NCBI GenBank assembly: GCA_031844405.1
Contig: JAUZVC010000001.1
Location: 992,001-1,056,000, forward strand
DNA: 64,000 bases
From: Knoellia sp031844405
GTDB lineage: Bacteria > Actinomycetota > Actinomycetes > Actinomycetales > Dermatophilaceae
Reading direction: 5' to 3'
Below the pieces are notes generated by a model. The model was not told the DNA's origin. It searched no databases and saw nothing but the letters and a program-made list of their open reading frames with translations. A program made the position numbers and the translations under genes. Shown piece after piece: positions 16,738-26,237 of the stretch (position 1 is its first letter; each line of letters opens with the position of its first letter).

Positions 16738-17474
16738 TGCCCGCCGTCAAGCCCGATCCCACCCTCAAGGGTGCGGTCGACCTCGCCCGCGAGGCCGCCG
16801 AGTCGATCGCCGAGGCCGGCACCGTCGGCGACCACCTCGGCATGGAGATGGTCGAGGACCGCGTCGGGACGCACTACTTCGCCTGCACCGCGGTCGCCTA
16901 CCCCGGCTGGCGCTGGGCGATCACCGTCGCACGCGTGCCGCGCTCCAAGGTCGTCACCGTCTCCGAGACCAACCTCGTCCCGGGTGACGGCGCCCTGCTG
17001 TCGCCCGAGTGGGTCCCGTATGCCGACCGGCTGGCCCCCGGGGACATCGGCCCCGGAGACGTCACTCCCAAGATCGACGACGACCCGCTGCTCGAGGCCG
17101 GCTTCGAGGCCACGGGCGACGAGGACGTCGACCGCGTCGCGCTCTACGAGCTCGGCCTCGGGCGCGAGCGCGTGCTCTCGGCCGAGGGCCGCGAGGCTGC
17201 TGCCCAGCGCTGGTACGACGGCGACCACGGACCCCACGCCCCGGTCGCCCAGAAGGCCCCGGCCCCGTGCTCGTCGTGCGGCTTCTTCATCCCGATGGCG
17301 GGTGCCCTGCGGTCTTTTTTCGGCGTATGCGCCAACGCCTGGTCTCCCTCCGACGGCAGCGTCGTGAGCCTGGACCACGGCTGCGGCGCCCACTCCGAGG
17401 TCGACGTCGAGGCTCCTGAGCCCGAGGTCGTCGCGCCGCCGGTGCTCGACGACAACCAGCTCGAGCGGGTCTGA
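16737..17474 (+). CDS. DUF3027 family protein
   Basis: 245 residues matching DUF3027 (compare M. tuberculosis Rv0883c). The N-terminal half has HYFACTAVAYPGWRW and AITVARVPR; the C-terminal part has CSSCGF, GVCANAWSPSDG and HGCGAHSE with conserved cysteines that may bind zinc. The family neighbours serC and cold-shock genes in actinobacteria; function unknown. ATG overlaps the cold-shock stop. Confidence 0.85.
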   Translation: MPAVKPDPTLKGAVDLAREAAESIAEAGTVGDHLGMEMVEDRVGTHYFACTAVAYPGWRWAITVARVPRSKVVTVSETNLVPGDGALLSPEWVPYADRLAPGDIGPGDVTPKIDDDPLLEAGFEATGDEDVDRVALYELGLGRERVLSAEGREAAAQRWYDGDHGPHAPVAQKAPAPCSSCGFFIPMAGALRSFFGVCANAWSPSDGSVVSLDHGCGAHSEVDVEAPEPEVVAPPVLDDNQLERV

Positions 17475-17482
17475 GCCCGGCC

Positions 17483-17785
17483 ATGGGCGAGCCGCAGGGG
17501 GCGAGCGAGACCGGAGTGGACGGCATACGGCCGTCCGACGTTCCCGAGGGCATGCCCGAGGGTGGGGTCGAGGTGCTGCGCGCGATGCAGGTGCCGACCC
17601 AGCGGATCATCGCCATCGGGCTCGCGCTGTGGGCCATCGCGCTCGTCGTCACCCTGCTCGTGCCCGCGCTCCACGAGGGCGAGCGGTCGTGGTGGCCGTG
17701 GTGCTGCGTGGCCGGGTTGGTCCTCGGCTCGATCGGGTTCGCCTACGTGCGGCGCGGTCGCGGCAACGCCCACGACGCCGGCTGA
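17483..17785 (+). CDS. DUF2530 small membrane protein
   Basis: 100 residues: a charged N-terminus, then two hydrophobic helices (about 40-62 and 72-88) separated by a Trp-rich loop (SWWPWCC), and a basic tail. It matches DUF2530, a two-helix actinobacterial family. Eight bases after DUF3027, so probably the last gene of the cold-shock operon, which ends at the hairpin repeat immediately downstream. Confidence 0.82.
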   Translation: MGEPQGASETGVDGIRPSDVPEGMPEGGVEVLRAMQVPTQRIIAIGLALWAIALVVTLLVPALHEGERSWWPWCCVAGLVLGSIGFAYVRRGRGNAHDAG

Positions 17786-17789
17786 GAAC

Positions 17790-17857
17790 TCCCGACTTCT
17801 TGCGCTTTCCAGCGGTCGTCGCTGCGCTCCTCCGCTGAAAAGCGCAAGAAGTCGGGA
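17790..17857. repeat. 26-bp intergenic hairpin, family member 3
   Basis: TCCCGACTTCTTGCGCTTTC at the left begins a 26-base arm paired with 17832-17857 with one mismatch; the 16-base loop shares TCGTCGCTGCGCTCC with the copy at 7549. It lies between the convergent DUF2530 and permease genes, five bases after the DUF2530 stop. Confidence 0.85.
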
Positions 17858-17865
17858 GACGGGTC

Positions 17866-19347
<1,482 letters not shown>

Positions 19348-19432
19348 GGGCGAACCATAGCGAGGGAGGGGGGCGGACGGCATACGACGTCCGCGGTGAC
19401 CGGGGCGGGACCACGTCGCAGGCGGAAGGAAA

Positions 19433-19464
19433 TACTTAGCAAACGTAATGAGTTAGGCTAAGTA
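19433..19464. promoter_or_regulatory. Probable MarR operator TACTTAGC-N16-GCTAAGTA
   Basis: A perfect 8-base inverted repeat in an A/T-rich patch, ending two bases before the MarR ATG at 19466. This fits autoregulation by a MarR protein that would block transcription initiation. With so little room for a leader the mRNA may be leaderless. Confidence 0.65.
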
Positions 19465-19465
19465 C

Positions 19466-19921
19466 ATGACTTCCGACACCACGAGCACGTATGCCGCCCT
19501 GCGGCCCGCCGCGGTGTCCGCCCTCGCCGGTGAGCTCCGCCTCGCCTGCATGCGCATCTCGCGACGGGTCCGCTTCGAGAGCACCGATCTCATCGCCCCG
19601 CACCACTTCTCGGTGATGTGCCGGCTCGAGGAGTCGCCACGCACCCCGGGCGAGCTCGCCGAGATCGAGAAGGTGAGCGCCCCGAGCATGACCCGCACCG
19701 TCGCCGGCCTCGTCGAGCTCGGCTGGGTCGAGCGGACACCGGACCCCGACGACCGCAGGCAGGTCATCGTCTCGCTCACGGGCGACGCGCGGAAGGTCCT
19801 CAAGGAGACTCGACGCCGCCGCGACCAGTGGATGTCGGTGCGGGTCGGGCACCTCGACCCCGAGGAGCAGGCGATCCTGCTGCGCGCCACCGAGATCCTC
19901 ACGAAGGTGGCCAACGAGTGA
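19466..19921 (+). CDS. MarR family transcriptional regulator
   Basis: 151 residues with a winged helix: recognition helix KVSAPSMTRTVAGLVELGWV and the wing signature TPDPDDRRQVIVSLT (about residues 70-110), dimer helices at both ends. Its stop overlaps the GTG start of the MFS exporter, so it probably represses the exporter and itself until a toxic ligand binds. Confidence 0.92.
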   Translation: MTSDTTSTYAALRPAAVSALAGELRLACMRISRRVRFESTDLIAPHHFSVMCRLEESPRTPGELAEIEKVSAPSMTRTVAGLVELGWVERTPDPDDRRQVIVSLTGDARKVLKETRRRRDQWMSVRVGHLDPEEQAILLRATEILTKVANE

Positions 19922-21216
19922 GCCCGACCTTCACCTCGTTCAGCGAGCGCAACTACCGCATCTTCTACGCCGGCTCCTTCGTCTCCAACGTCGGGACGTG
20001 GATGGGCCGGGTCGCCCAGGACTGGCTCGTCCTCACCGAACTCACCGACCACTCGAGCCAGGCGCTCGGCATCGTCACGGGCCTGCAGTTCCTGCCGTTC
20101 CTCGTGCTCGCCCCGTGGGCGGGGGCGATCGCCGACCGGTTCCCGCGGCGTCAGATCCTCCTCGTCACCCAGAGCCTGCTGCTGCTCACGAGCCTCGTGC
20201 TCGCCGCGCTCGTCCTCCTCGACGTCGCGACGCTGTGGCAGGTCTATGCGATCGCCCTCGCGCAGGGCGTCGTCACCGCGATCGACAACCCGGCCCGCCA
20301 GTCCTTCGTCTCCGAGATGGTGCCGCGCGACAAGCTCGCCAACGCGGTCGCGCTCAACAGCGCCTCGTTCAACGCCGGCCGGCTCATCGGCCCCGGCGTC
20401 GCCGGCCTCATGATCGCCGGCTACGGCACCGGGTGGACGTTGCTCGTCAACGTGGGCACGTTCGTCTTCGTCATCGTCGCCCTCGCCCTGCTGCGCACCG
20501 CCGACCTCATCCCGGCGCCGCTCACGCGCGGCAAGGGCGCGATCCGCGAGGGCGTGCGCTACGTCCGCAACCGGCCGGACATCCAGGTCGTCATGCTCCT
20601 CGTCTTCGTCCTCGGCACCTTCGGCATGAACTTCCAGGTGACGACGGCGCTCATGGCCACCCAGGAGTTCGGCAAGGGCCCGACCGAGTACGGCGTGCTC
20701 GGCTCGATCATGGCCATCGGCTCGCTCACCGCCGCGCTGCTCAGCGCCCGTCGCGGTGAGCCCCGGCTGAGGGTGCTCCTGCTGTCGCTCGCCGGCTTCA
20801 CCCTCTCGACGGCTGCTGCGGCCCTCGCCCCGACCTACGCGCTTTTCGCGGTCGCCCTCGTGCCCACCGGGCTGTCGGCGCTCACCGCGCTGACGACGGC
20901 CAACGCCATGGTGCAGCTGCGCACCGACCCGCTCGTGCGTGGCCGCGTCATGGCCCTCTACATGGCGATCTTCATGGGCGGCACGCCCATCGGCGCCCCG
21001 ATCATCGGCTGGATCGGCGAGGTCTGGGGTGCGCGCTGGACGATCGCCATCGGTCCCATCGCCATCGGCATCACGCTGGTCGCCGTCATGTGGTGGATCG
21101 CCCGCCAGCAGAATGTCCGGGTGAGCTACGAGTCGCAGCGCTCCCCGCGCATCACGATCGAGGCCGTGCCGGTGCGTGACACCGTCACCGAGCCCGCGCC
21201 CGAAGCCGCGCGATGA
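19918..21216 (+). CDS. MFS efflux transporter under MarR control
   Basis: 432 residues, about 12 helices. The N-terminus (SERNYRIFYAGSFVSNVGTW) and motif A loop (ADRFPRRQ) are those of EntS/MFS_3-type exporters. GTG start inside the MarR stop (GTGA). Probably exports the compound sensed by the MarR protein; substrate unknown. Confidence 0.9.
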   Translation: MSPTFTSFSERNYRIFYAGSFVSNVGTWMGRVAQDWLVLTELTDHSSQALGIVTGLQFLPFLVLAPWAGAIADRFPRRQILLVTQSLLLLTSLVLAALVLLDVATLWQVYAIALAQGVVTAIDNPARQSFVSEMVPRDKLANAVALNSASFNAGRLIGPGVAGLMIAGYGTGWTLLVNVGTFVFVIVALALLRTADLIPAPLTRGKGAIREGVRYVRNRPDIQVVMLLVFVLGTFGMNFQVTTALMATQEFGKGPTEYGVLGSIMAIGSLTAALLSARRGEPRLRVLLLSLAGFTLSTAAAALAPTYALFAVALVPTGLSALTALTTANAMVQLRTDPLVRGRVMALYMAIFMGGTPIGAPIIGWIGEVWGARWTIAIGPIAIGITLVAVMWWIARQQNVRVSYESQRSPRITIEAVPVRDTVTEPAPEAAR

Positions 21217-21299
21217 CCCCCACCTTCCGTCGCCGGATGACCCTCGGCGTCCTCGCGGTCCTCGTCGTCGTGGCGGTCGCGTATGCCGTCCTCACCTGA
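21213..21299 (+). CDS. 28-residue single-helix membrane peptide
   Basis: An ATG overlapping the MFS stop (ATGA) opens a 28-codon frame: a basic start (MTPTFRRRMT) and a single hydrophobic helix to the C-terminus. Exact four-base coupling and membrane character argue for a real small protein that might bind the transporter. It is not similar to anything I recognise, and short frames like this arise by chance. Confidence 0.45.
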   Translation: MTPTFRRRMTLGVLAVLVVVAVAYAVLT

Positions 21300-21319
21300 C
21301 GCGTGCGTCGTCCTCACCT

Positions 21320-21360
21320 GAGCCGACCCGACACCCCACCGGCTGGTGCCGGGTTGGCTC
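21320..21360 (+). terminator. Terminator hairpin of the MarR-MFS operon
   Basis: GAGCCGACCCGACACC pairs with GGTGCCGGGTTGGCTC with two wobble or mismatched pairs, followed by TTG. It lies between the converging MFS and lytic transglycosylase genes. Confidence 0.7.
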
Positions 21361-21397
21361 TTGACGTCCCTCGACGGGAGGTCTGGCCTGGAGCGGG

Positions 21398-22717
21398 TCA
21401 GGGGACGAGGGTGACCGAGCTGTAGGGCAGGACCACGGGGACCGTGAGCAGGCCCGTCTTGACGGAGACGGTGACGGTGTTCTTGACCGTGTCGACCTTG
21501 GCGACCTTCGCCGTGACGCCGAGGTACTGGCCGGCGGTGATCTTCACCGTGTCGCCGACCGAGAACGGGTCGGGGTCGACCGCCACGGTCGTCGAGGGCA
21601 GCGGCGTCGCGGTCACCTTGGGCAGGGGGACGGCCGGCGGCTTGGGCAGCGGCGCCGGTGCCGGGGACGACGTCGGCTTCGGCTGGGGGACCGGAGAGGT
21701 CGACGACGGCTTCGGCTGGGGCGTGCTGCCGCCACTCGTGGGCTTCGGGGCCGGGGTGCTCCCGGTACCCGACGACGGCTTCCCCGATGCCCCGGGCGTG
21801 GGGCTCGCCCCCGGACCGGGCTGGGTGCCGGCAGGGGGAAGGTAGGGCGAGCGCCCGGCATACCCGGGCGGGAGAGCCGTCGCGGGCACGACCGAGTGAC
21901 CGGCGCGGTAGGACGCGGCGATGCTCGTCACCTTGGCGACGTAGTCCATCGAGTGGTTGTAGCGGAGCACGGCGCGGGTGAGGTCGGAGGAGTCGGTGAG
22001 GTCGCCCGAGCCCGAGCAGAGGTAGACGCCGGCCGCGGTGGCCGCGTCGAACATGTTCTGGGGGTCGCGGCGACCGTCGTCGTTGCCGTCGGCGCCGACC
22101 GACTTCCACGTGCCGGGGATGAACTGCATGGGGCCCACGGCGCGGTCGTAGACGACGTCGCGGTCGTAGCGCCCGCCGTCGGTGTCGGTGATGCGGGCGA
22201 CGCCGTCGCCGGTGAGGGGGATGCCGAAGATGCCGGGCACGGCGGTGCCGCCGGCGTCGAGGAGGTTGCGGCCCCAGCGGCCGTGGTCGCTCTCGACCTT
22301 GCCGATGCCGGCGAGCAGGGCCCAGTCGATCCTGCAGCCGGGGTCGGCCTCGGCGAGGAGGCGCTGGGCGGCCTGGTAGGCGGCGAGCGCCTGGGCGGGG
22401 ATGCCGCTGGCGGTGCTCGTGAGGCCCCAGGTCTGCGGCTGCTCGGGGAGCAGCTCCGGCGGGATCGAGGCGTTGGGGTCGGGCAGCTCGAGCGGCGGGA
22501 GGGCGGGCAGCGCGGGGAGGCTGCTCACGCCACCGGCCTGCTGGACGGCCACGGGCGGGACGACGAGGCGCGGGCGCTCGGTGCCGCCGGGCTCGGTCGC
22601 GGCGACGGCAGCGACACCGGTCGTCGTCACGGCGACGGCCACCACTGCGCCGGCCACGCGTCGGCCGGTCGTCGTCCGGAGGGCGGCCAGAGCCGCCCGG
22701 GGTGTGCTGACCCCCAT
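21398..22717 (-). CDS. Secreted lytic transglycosylase with C-terminal KOW-like domain
   Basis: 439 residues. N-terminal signal/anchor (about 20-42), a lytic transglycosylase domain (about 105-290) with catalytic Glu142 in GIGKVESDHG and the MltB-type RAVGPMQFIPGTW motif, a long Pro/Ser/Lys-rich spacer (about 300-385) and a C-terminal KOW/SH3-like segment (about 388-438). It would cleave peptidoglycan glycan strands in the wall. The ATG at 22717 is fixed by an excellent AAAGGAGG site. A weak MtrA-like repeat lies at 22772-22787. Confidence 0.9.
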   Translation of the reverse strand: MGVSTPRAALAALRTTTGRRVAGAVVAVAVTTTGVAAVAATEPGGTERPRLVVPPVAVQQAGGVSSLPALPALPPLELPDPNASIPPELLPEQPQTWGLTSTASGIPAQALAAYQAAQRLLAEADPGCRIDWALLAGIGKVESDHGRWGRNLLDAGGTAVPGIFGIPLTGDGVARITDTDGGRYDRDVVYDRAVGPMQFIPGTWKSVGADGNDDGRRDPQNMFDAATAAGVYLCSGSGDLTDSSDLTRAVLRYNHSMDYVAKVTSIAASYRAGHSVVPATALPPGYAGRSPYLPPAGTQPGPGASPTPGASGKPSSGTGSTPAPKPTSGGSTPQPKPSSTSPVPQPKPTSSPAPAPLPKPPAVPLPKVTATPLPSTTVAVDPDPFSVGDTVKITAGQYLGVTAKVAKVDTVKNTVTVSVKTGLLTVPVVLPYSSVTLVP

Positions 22718-22885
22718 GTCAGCCTCCTTTGTCGTCACGCCTGTCACGCCGTCGTGCAGTCCATCGCAAAGGTTACCCGGAAGAAACCCTGAAGACGGAC
22801 TTGTGGGTGAGGCACTCCACACCCGTTGGTCCCACCGGCACCAACGGACCCACCCGGACGGCTCACGGCATGACCCGAGCACCGG

Positions 22886-22932
22886 AAACGGCGCCGGAGC
22901 AAGAGAACGTTCCTCTTGCCCCGGCGCCGTTT
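22886..22932 (-). terminator. Terminator of serC
   Basis: AAACGGCGCCGG and CAAGAG segments pair with CTCTTG and CCGGCGCCGTTT around a short loop. It lies downstream of serC on the minus strand and about 170 bases upstream of the lytic transglycosylase. Confidence 0.75.
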
Positions 22933-22978
22933 TGCGGGGAACCCGCGAAAGGGGCTCGCGGAGGCGCGCTCGGACGGG

Positions 22979-24103
22979 TCAGAGAGCGGCGACGACGTGC
23001 TCGATCGAGGCGAGAAGCTTGCTGACGTCCTCGGGCTCAACGGCCGGGAAGGTCGCCACGCGCAGCTGGTTGCGGCCGAGCTTGCGGTAGGGCTCGACGT
23101 CGACGACGCCGTGCGCCCGGAGCGTCCTGGCGATGGCGGATGCGTCGACGGCGTCGTCGAAGTCGATCGTCGCGACGACCTGGCTGCGGGCGGCGGGGTC
23201 CGTGACGAACGGCGTCGCGTAGTCGACCGACTCCGCCCACGTGTAGAGCCGGTCGGAGGAGTCCTTGGTGCGTGCGGTCGCCCAGTCGAGGCCGCCCTGC
23301 TCGTTGAGCCAGCGCACCTGCTCGTCGAGCAGCGCGAGCGTGCCGACGGCCGGTGTGTTGTAGGTCTGGTCCTTGCGGCTGTTGTCGATCGCGGTCGGCA
23401 GGCTGAAGAAGTCGGGGACCCAGCGACCGCTCGCGGCGATCTCGTCGACGCGGGCCAGGGCGGCCGGGGAGAAGAGCGCCAACCACAGGCCACCGTCGGC
23501 GGCGAAGCACTTCTGCGGGCCGAAGTAGTAGACGTCGCTCTCGGCGACGTCGACGGGCAGGCCGCCGGCGCCCGACGTCGCGTCGACGAGGACGAGCGCG
23601 TCGTCGCCGGCACCCTCGACCCGGCGCACCTCGGTCATGACGCCCGTGCTCGTCTCGTTGTGTGCCCAGGCGTAGACGTCGATGCCGTCCTCGGCGACCG
23701 CCGCGGGACGCGTGCCCGGCTCGCTCTTGATGATCGAGGACTCGCCGAGGAAGGGCGCGGCCGAGGTCACGGCGCCGAACTTGCTCGAGAACTCACCGAA
23801 GGCGAGGTGCTGGGCGCGCTCGCGGACGAGGCCGAACGCGGCGATGTCCCAGAAGGCGGTGGCGCCGCCGTTGCCGAGGACGACCTCGTAGCCCTCGGGC
23901 AGCGAGAAGAGGTCGGAGAGGCCGGAGCGCACCGACTTCACGAGGTTCTTGACGGGAGCCTGGCGGTGGGAGGTCCCGAGCACGGTCGTGCCGAGGGAGG
24001 CGAGGAACTCGACCTGCTCGGGGCGGACCTTGGACGGGCCGGACCCGAACCGTCCGTCGGTGGGGAGGAGGTCGGCGGGGATGGTGATCGCTGCGTCAGT
24101 CAC
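22979..24103 (-). CDS. serC: Phosphoserine aminotransferase, mycobacterial type
   Basis: 374 residues, typical for actinobacterial SerC. GSGPSKVRPEQ near the start, GNGGATAFWD for the phosphate group, a PLP-lysine in YYFGPQKCFAADGG near 200, and a conserved C-terminal RVATFPAV. It makes 3-phosphoserine from 3-phosphohydroxypyruvate with glutamate in serine synthesis, and 4-phosphohydroxythreonine for PLP. The GTG at 24103 is preferred over an ATG 18 bases upstream because GGGAGG stands at correct distance from it. Confidence 0.95.
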   Translation of the reverse strand: MTDAAITIPADLLPTDGRFGSGPSKVRPEQVEFLASLGTTVLGTSHRQAPVKNLVKSVRSGLSDLFSLPEGYEVVLGNGGATAFWDIAAFGLVRERAQHLAFGEFSSKFGAVTSAAPFLGESSIIKSEPGTRPAAVAEDGIDVYAWAHNETSTGVMTEVRRVEGAGDDALVLVDATSGAGGLPVDVAESDVYYFGPQKCFAADGGLWLALFSPAALARVDEIAASGRWVPDFFSLPTAIDNSRKDQTYNTPAVGTLALLDEQVRWLNEQGGLDWATARTKDSSDRLYTWAESVDYATPFVTDPAARSQVVATIDFDDAVDASAIARTLRAHGVVDVEPYRKLGRNQLRVATFPAVEPEDVSKLLASIEHVVAAL

Positions 24104-24210
24104 CGCCCCATCCTCCCGCACGGCCGGGATGCCCTCGGTGTGAGTTCACCCACCGGACGTGGTGAGACGGCTCGAGTGGGAGAGCGCTGCCGGCGCGGGC
24201 CACGGACGGC

Positions 24211-24250
24211 GACGGGACGGCATACCGGAGGACCGGTGTGCCGTCCCGTC
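24211..24250 (-). terminator. Terminator of the citrate synthase gene
   Basis: An 18-base arm GACGGGACGGCATACCGG, loop AGGA, and a matching arm with one G-T pair. Lies 16 bases after the citrate synthase stop. The stem carries the abundant CGGCATAC octamer. Confidence 0.8.
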
Positions 24251-24265
24251 GCGTCGGGTCGGGGC

Positions 24266-25417
24266 TCAGCCCTCGCGCCAGCCGGCCACCGACTCGATGC
24301 CGCGGCTCGGCTCGCCGATGTAGCGCGAGCTCGGGCGGATGAGCCTCCCGGTCTTCTTCTGCTCGAGGATGTGCGCGGCCCAGCCGGCCGTGCGGGCCGA
24401 GACGAAGAGGGGCGTCATCATGTTGCCGGGGACCTCGGCGAAGTCGAGGAGCACAGCGGCCCAGTAGTCGACGTTGGTCTCCATCCGCCGCTCGGGGTGG
24501 CGCTCGGCGAGCGCGGCGATGGCGGCCTTCTCGAGCTCGGCGGCGACCTCGTAGCGCGGCGCGCCGAGGCGCTTGCAGGTGTCGCGCAGGACTGCGGCAC
24601 GCGGGTCGTAGGCGCGGTAGACGCGGTGTCCGAAGCCCATGAGGCGCTCACCGCGGTCGAGGACCCCCTGGACGTATGCCGTCGCGTCACCGGTGCGCTC
24701 GACGCCCTCGATCATGTGCTGGGCGCGCGAGGGTGCGCCGCCGTGCAGCGGACCCGACAGGGCGCCGATGGCGCCGGACATGCAGGCCGCGACGTCGGCA
24801 CCGGTGGAGGCGATGACCCGGGCGGTGAACGTCGAGGCGTTCATGCCGTGCTCGGCGGCGGAGATGAAGTAGGCGTCGATCGCCTCGACGTGCTTGGGGT
24901 CCGGCTCGCCGCGCCAGCGGATCATGAAGCGCTCGACGATCGTCTTGCCCTCGTCGACCCGGCTCTGCGGCACCATCGGCTTGTCCTGGCCGTGTGCGGA
25001 CTGGGCGATGAAGGAGAGCGCCATGACCGAGGCACGGGCAAGGTTGTCGCGTGCCTCGGCGTCGTCGATGTCGAGCAGTGGCTTGAAGCCCCAGACGGGG
25101 GCGAGCTGCGCGAGCGCCGACTGGACGTCGACGCGGATGTCACCGGTGTGCACCGGGAGCGGGAACGGCTCGGCCGGCGGCAGGCCCGGGTCGAACTCGT
25201 TGTCGACGAGCAGCCCCCACACCTGGCCGAAGCTCACGCGGCCGACGAGGTCCTTGATGTCGACGCCGCGGTAGCGCAGCGCGCCACCCTCCTTGTCGGG
25301 CTCGGCGATCGTCGACTCGAAGGCGATGACGCCCTCGAGGCCCGGCCGGAAGTCGGGGTCGGGCGCCGCCTTCGCAGGTGCGGCGGCGGTGGTGTCGGTC
25401 TCGGACTTCGCTGTCAC
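24266..25417 (-). CDS. Citrate synthase (CitA-like)
   Basis: 383 residues, short type II-like actinobacterial form. Catalytic residues sit in AAEHGMNAS, GPLHGGAPS and GFGHRVYRAYDPR; the C-terminal arm has RLIRPSSRYIGE. It condenses oxaloacetate and acetyl-CoA (or propionyl-CoA, for 2-methylcitrate, in some members). It lies beside serC, as citA does in M. tuberculosis. GTG start at 25417. Confidence 0.93.
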   Translation of the reverse strand: MTAKSETDTTAAAPAKAAPDPDFRPGLEGVIAFESTIAEPDKEGGALRYRGVDIKDLVGRVSFGQVWGLLVDNEFDPGLPPAEPFPLPVHTGDIRVDVQSALAQLAPVWGFKPLLDIDDAEARDNLARASVMALSFIAQSAHGQDKPMVPQSRVDEGKTIVERFMIRWRGEPDPKHVEAIDAYFISAAEHGMNASTFTARVIASTGADVAACMSGAIGALSGPLHGGAPSRAQHMIEGVERTGDATAYVQGVLDRGERLMGFGHRVYRAYDPRAAVLRDTCKRLGAPRYEVAAELEKAAIAALAERHPERRMETNVDYWAAVLLDFAEVPGNMMTPLFVSARTAGWAAHILEQKKTGRLIRPSSRYIGEPSRGIESVAGWREG

Positions 25418-25517
25418 AAGTTCCCTCGTCTCGGGTTCTTCCGGTGTCGGGCAGCAACATTGTGCACGCCGACGATCCGGGCGGGTGGGTCTATCGGTGG
25501 GTGGTTCGGCGGCCGGT

Positions 25518-26216
25518 TCAGTGGTCGGACCGCTCGACGGCGATCCACGTCTGGTCGGCCCGGGCCAGCAGCCGCCCGTCGGCCGTGAAGAGGGCCGATC
25601 CGGCGTGCCGCTTGCGGCCGTCGTCGCCGCGCGACCACGACATGACGACGTGCTCCTCGCCGAGTGCCGGCGGGGTGAGGATGCGAGCCGTCATCGTGCC
25701 GAGCACCATGACGGTCGCCGGGAAGCCGGCCGCCTTGCCGCCCGGGCAGTCGAGCGCGGCCCACACCTCCGGAGGCGAGTCGTCGCGCGGGGTCCACGTC
25801 GCGGCATACGCGCCGCTGTCGTCCGGCAGGCGTCCGGAGCGCAGGTGCAGGCCGCTCGGGTGGCCGGGGCCGCAGCCGTAGCAGGTGGGGAACGGATGCT
25901 CCTCGGCCGTGATCGCGAAGGCCTCGGCGGCGCGGGCCCGGTCGACCGTGACCGGGTCGGGGAGCGGTCCGTCTGGAGAGGGCGCGGCGGTGGCCGTCGC
26001 GACGACCGCATCGCCGTCGCGCAGGGTCGTCGGTGTCGTGGGGTCGCCCACGTCGAGGGTCAGCTCGCGGTCGAGCGGCGGGGGGAGGCGCAGCCGCACC
26101 GAGACCGCCGGCGCATCGGCGGTCGTGGGCGTGTGGCTGGCGAAGAGCCCGCTCACCCAGCCTCCGTTGCCCGACGTCGGGGGGCCGTTGTATCGACCGG
26201 GGATCACCACGTGCAC
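25518..26216 (-). CDS. Hotdog-fold thioesterase-like protein
   Basis: 232 residues. The C-terminal half has FPTCYGCGPGHPSGLHL near residue 110, a signature of actinobacterial hotdog-fold proteins annotated as thioesterase-like, and an expected DCPGGKAAG helix near 155. Substrate unknown, perhaps an acyl-CoA. Divergent from the neighbouring MFS gene with about 21 bases between starts. Confidence 0.65.
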   Translation of the reverse strand: MHVVIPGRYNGPPTSGNGGWVSGLFASHTPTTADAPAVSVRLRLPPPLDRELTLDVGDPTTPTTLRDGDAVVATATAAPSPDGPLPDPVTVDRARAAEAFAITAEEHPFPTCYGCGPGHPSGLHLRSGRLPDDSGAYAATWTPRDDSPPEVWAALDCPGGKAAGFPATVMVLGTMTARILTPPALGEEHVVMSWSRGDDGRKRHAGSALFTADGRLLARADQTWIAVERSDH

Positions 26217-26237
26217 GGCCCCAACCTACGTGTCAGG

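Noticed and set aside
22718..22885. Riboswitch in the leader of the lytic transglycosylase
   Set aside because: A stem CCGTTGGT/ACCAACGG exists but no known riboswitch core was recognised; only the weak GTTTC-N6-GTAAC repeat is worth keeping.
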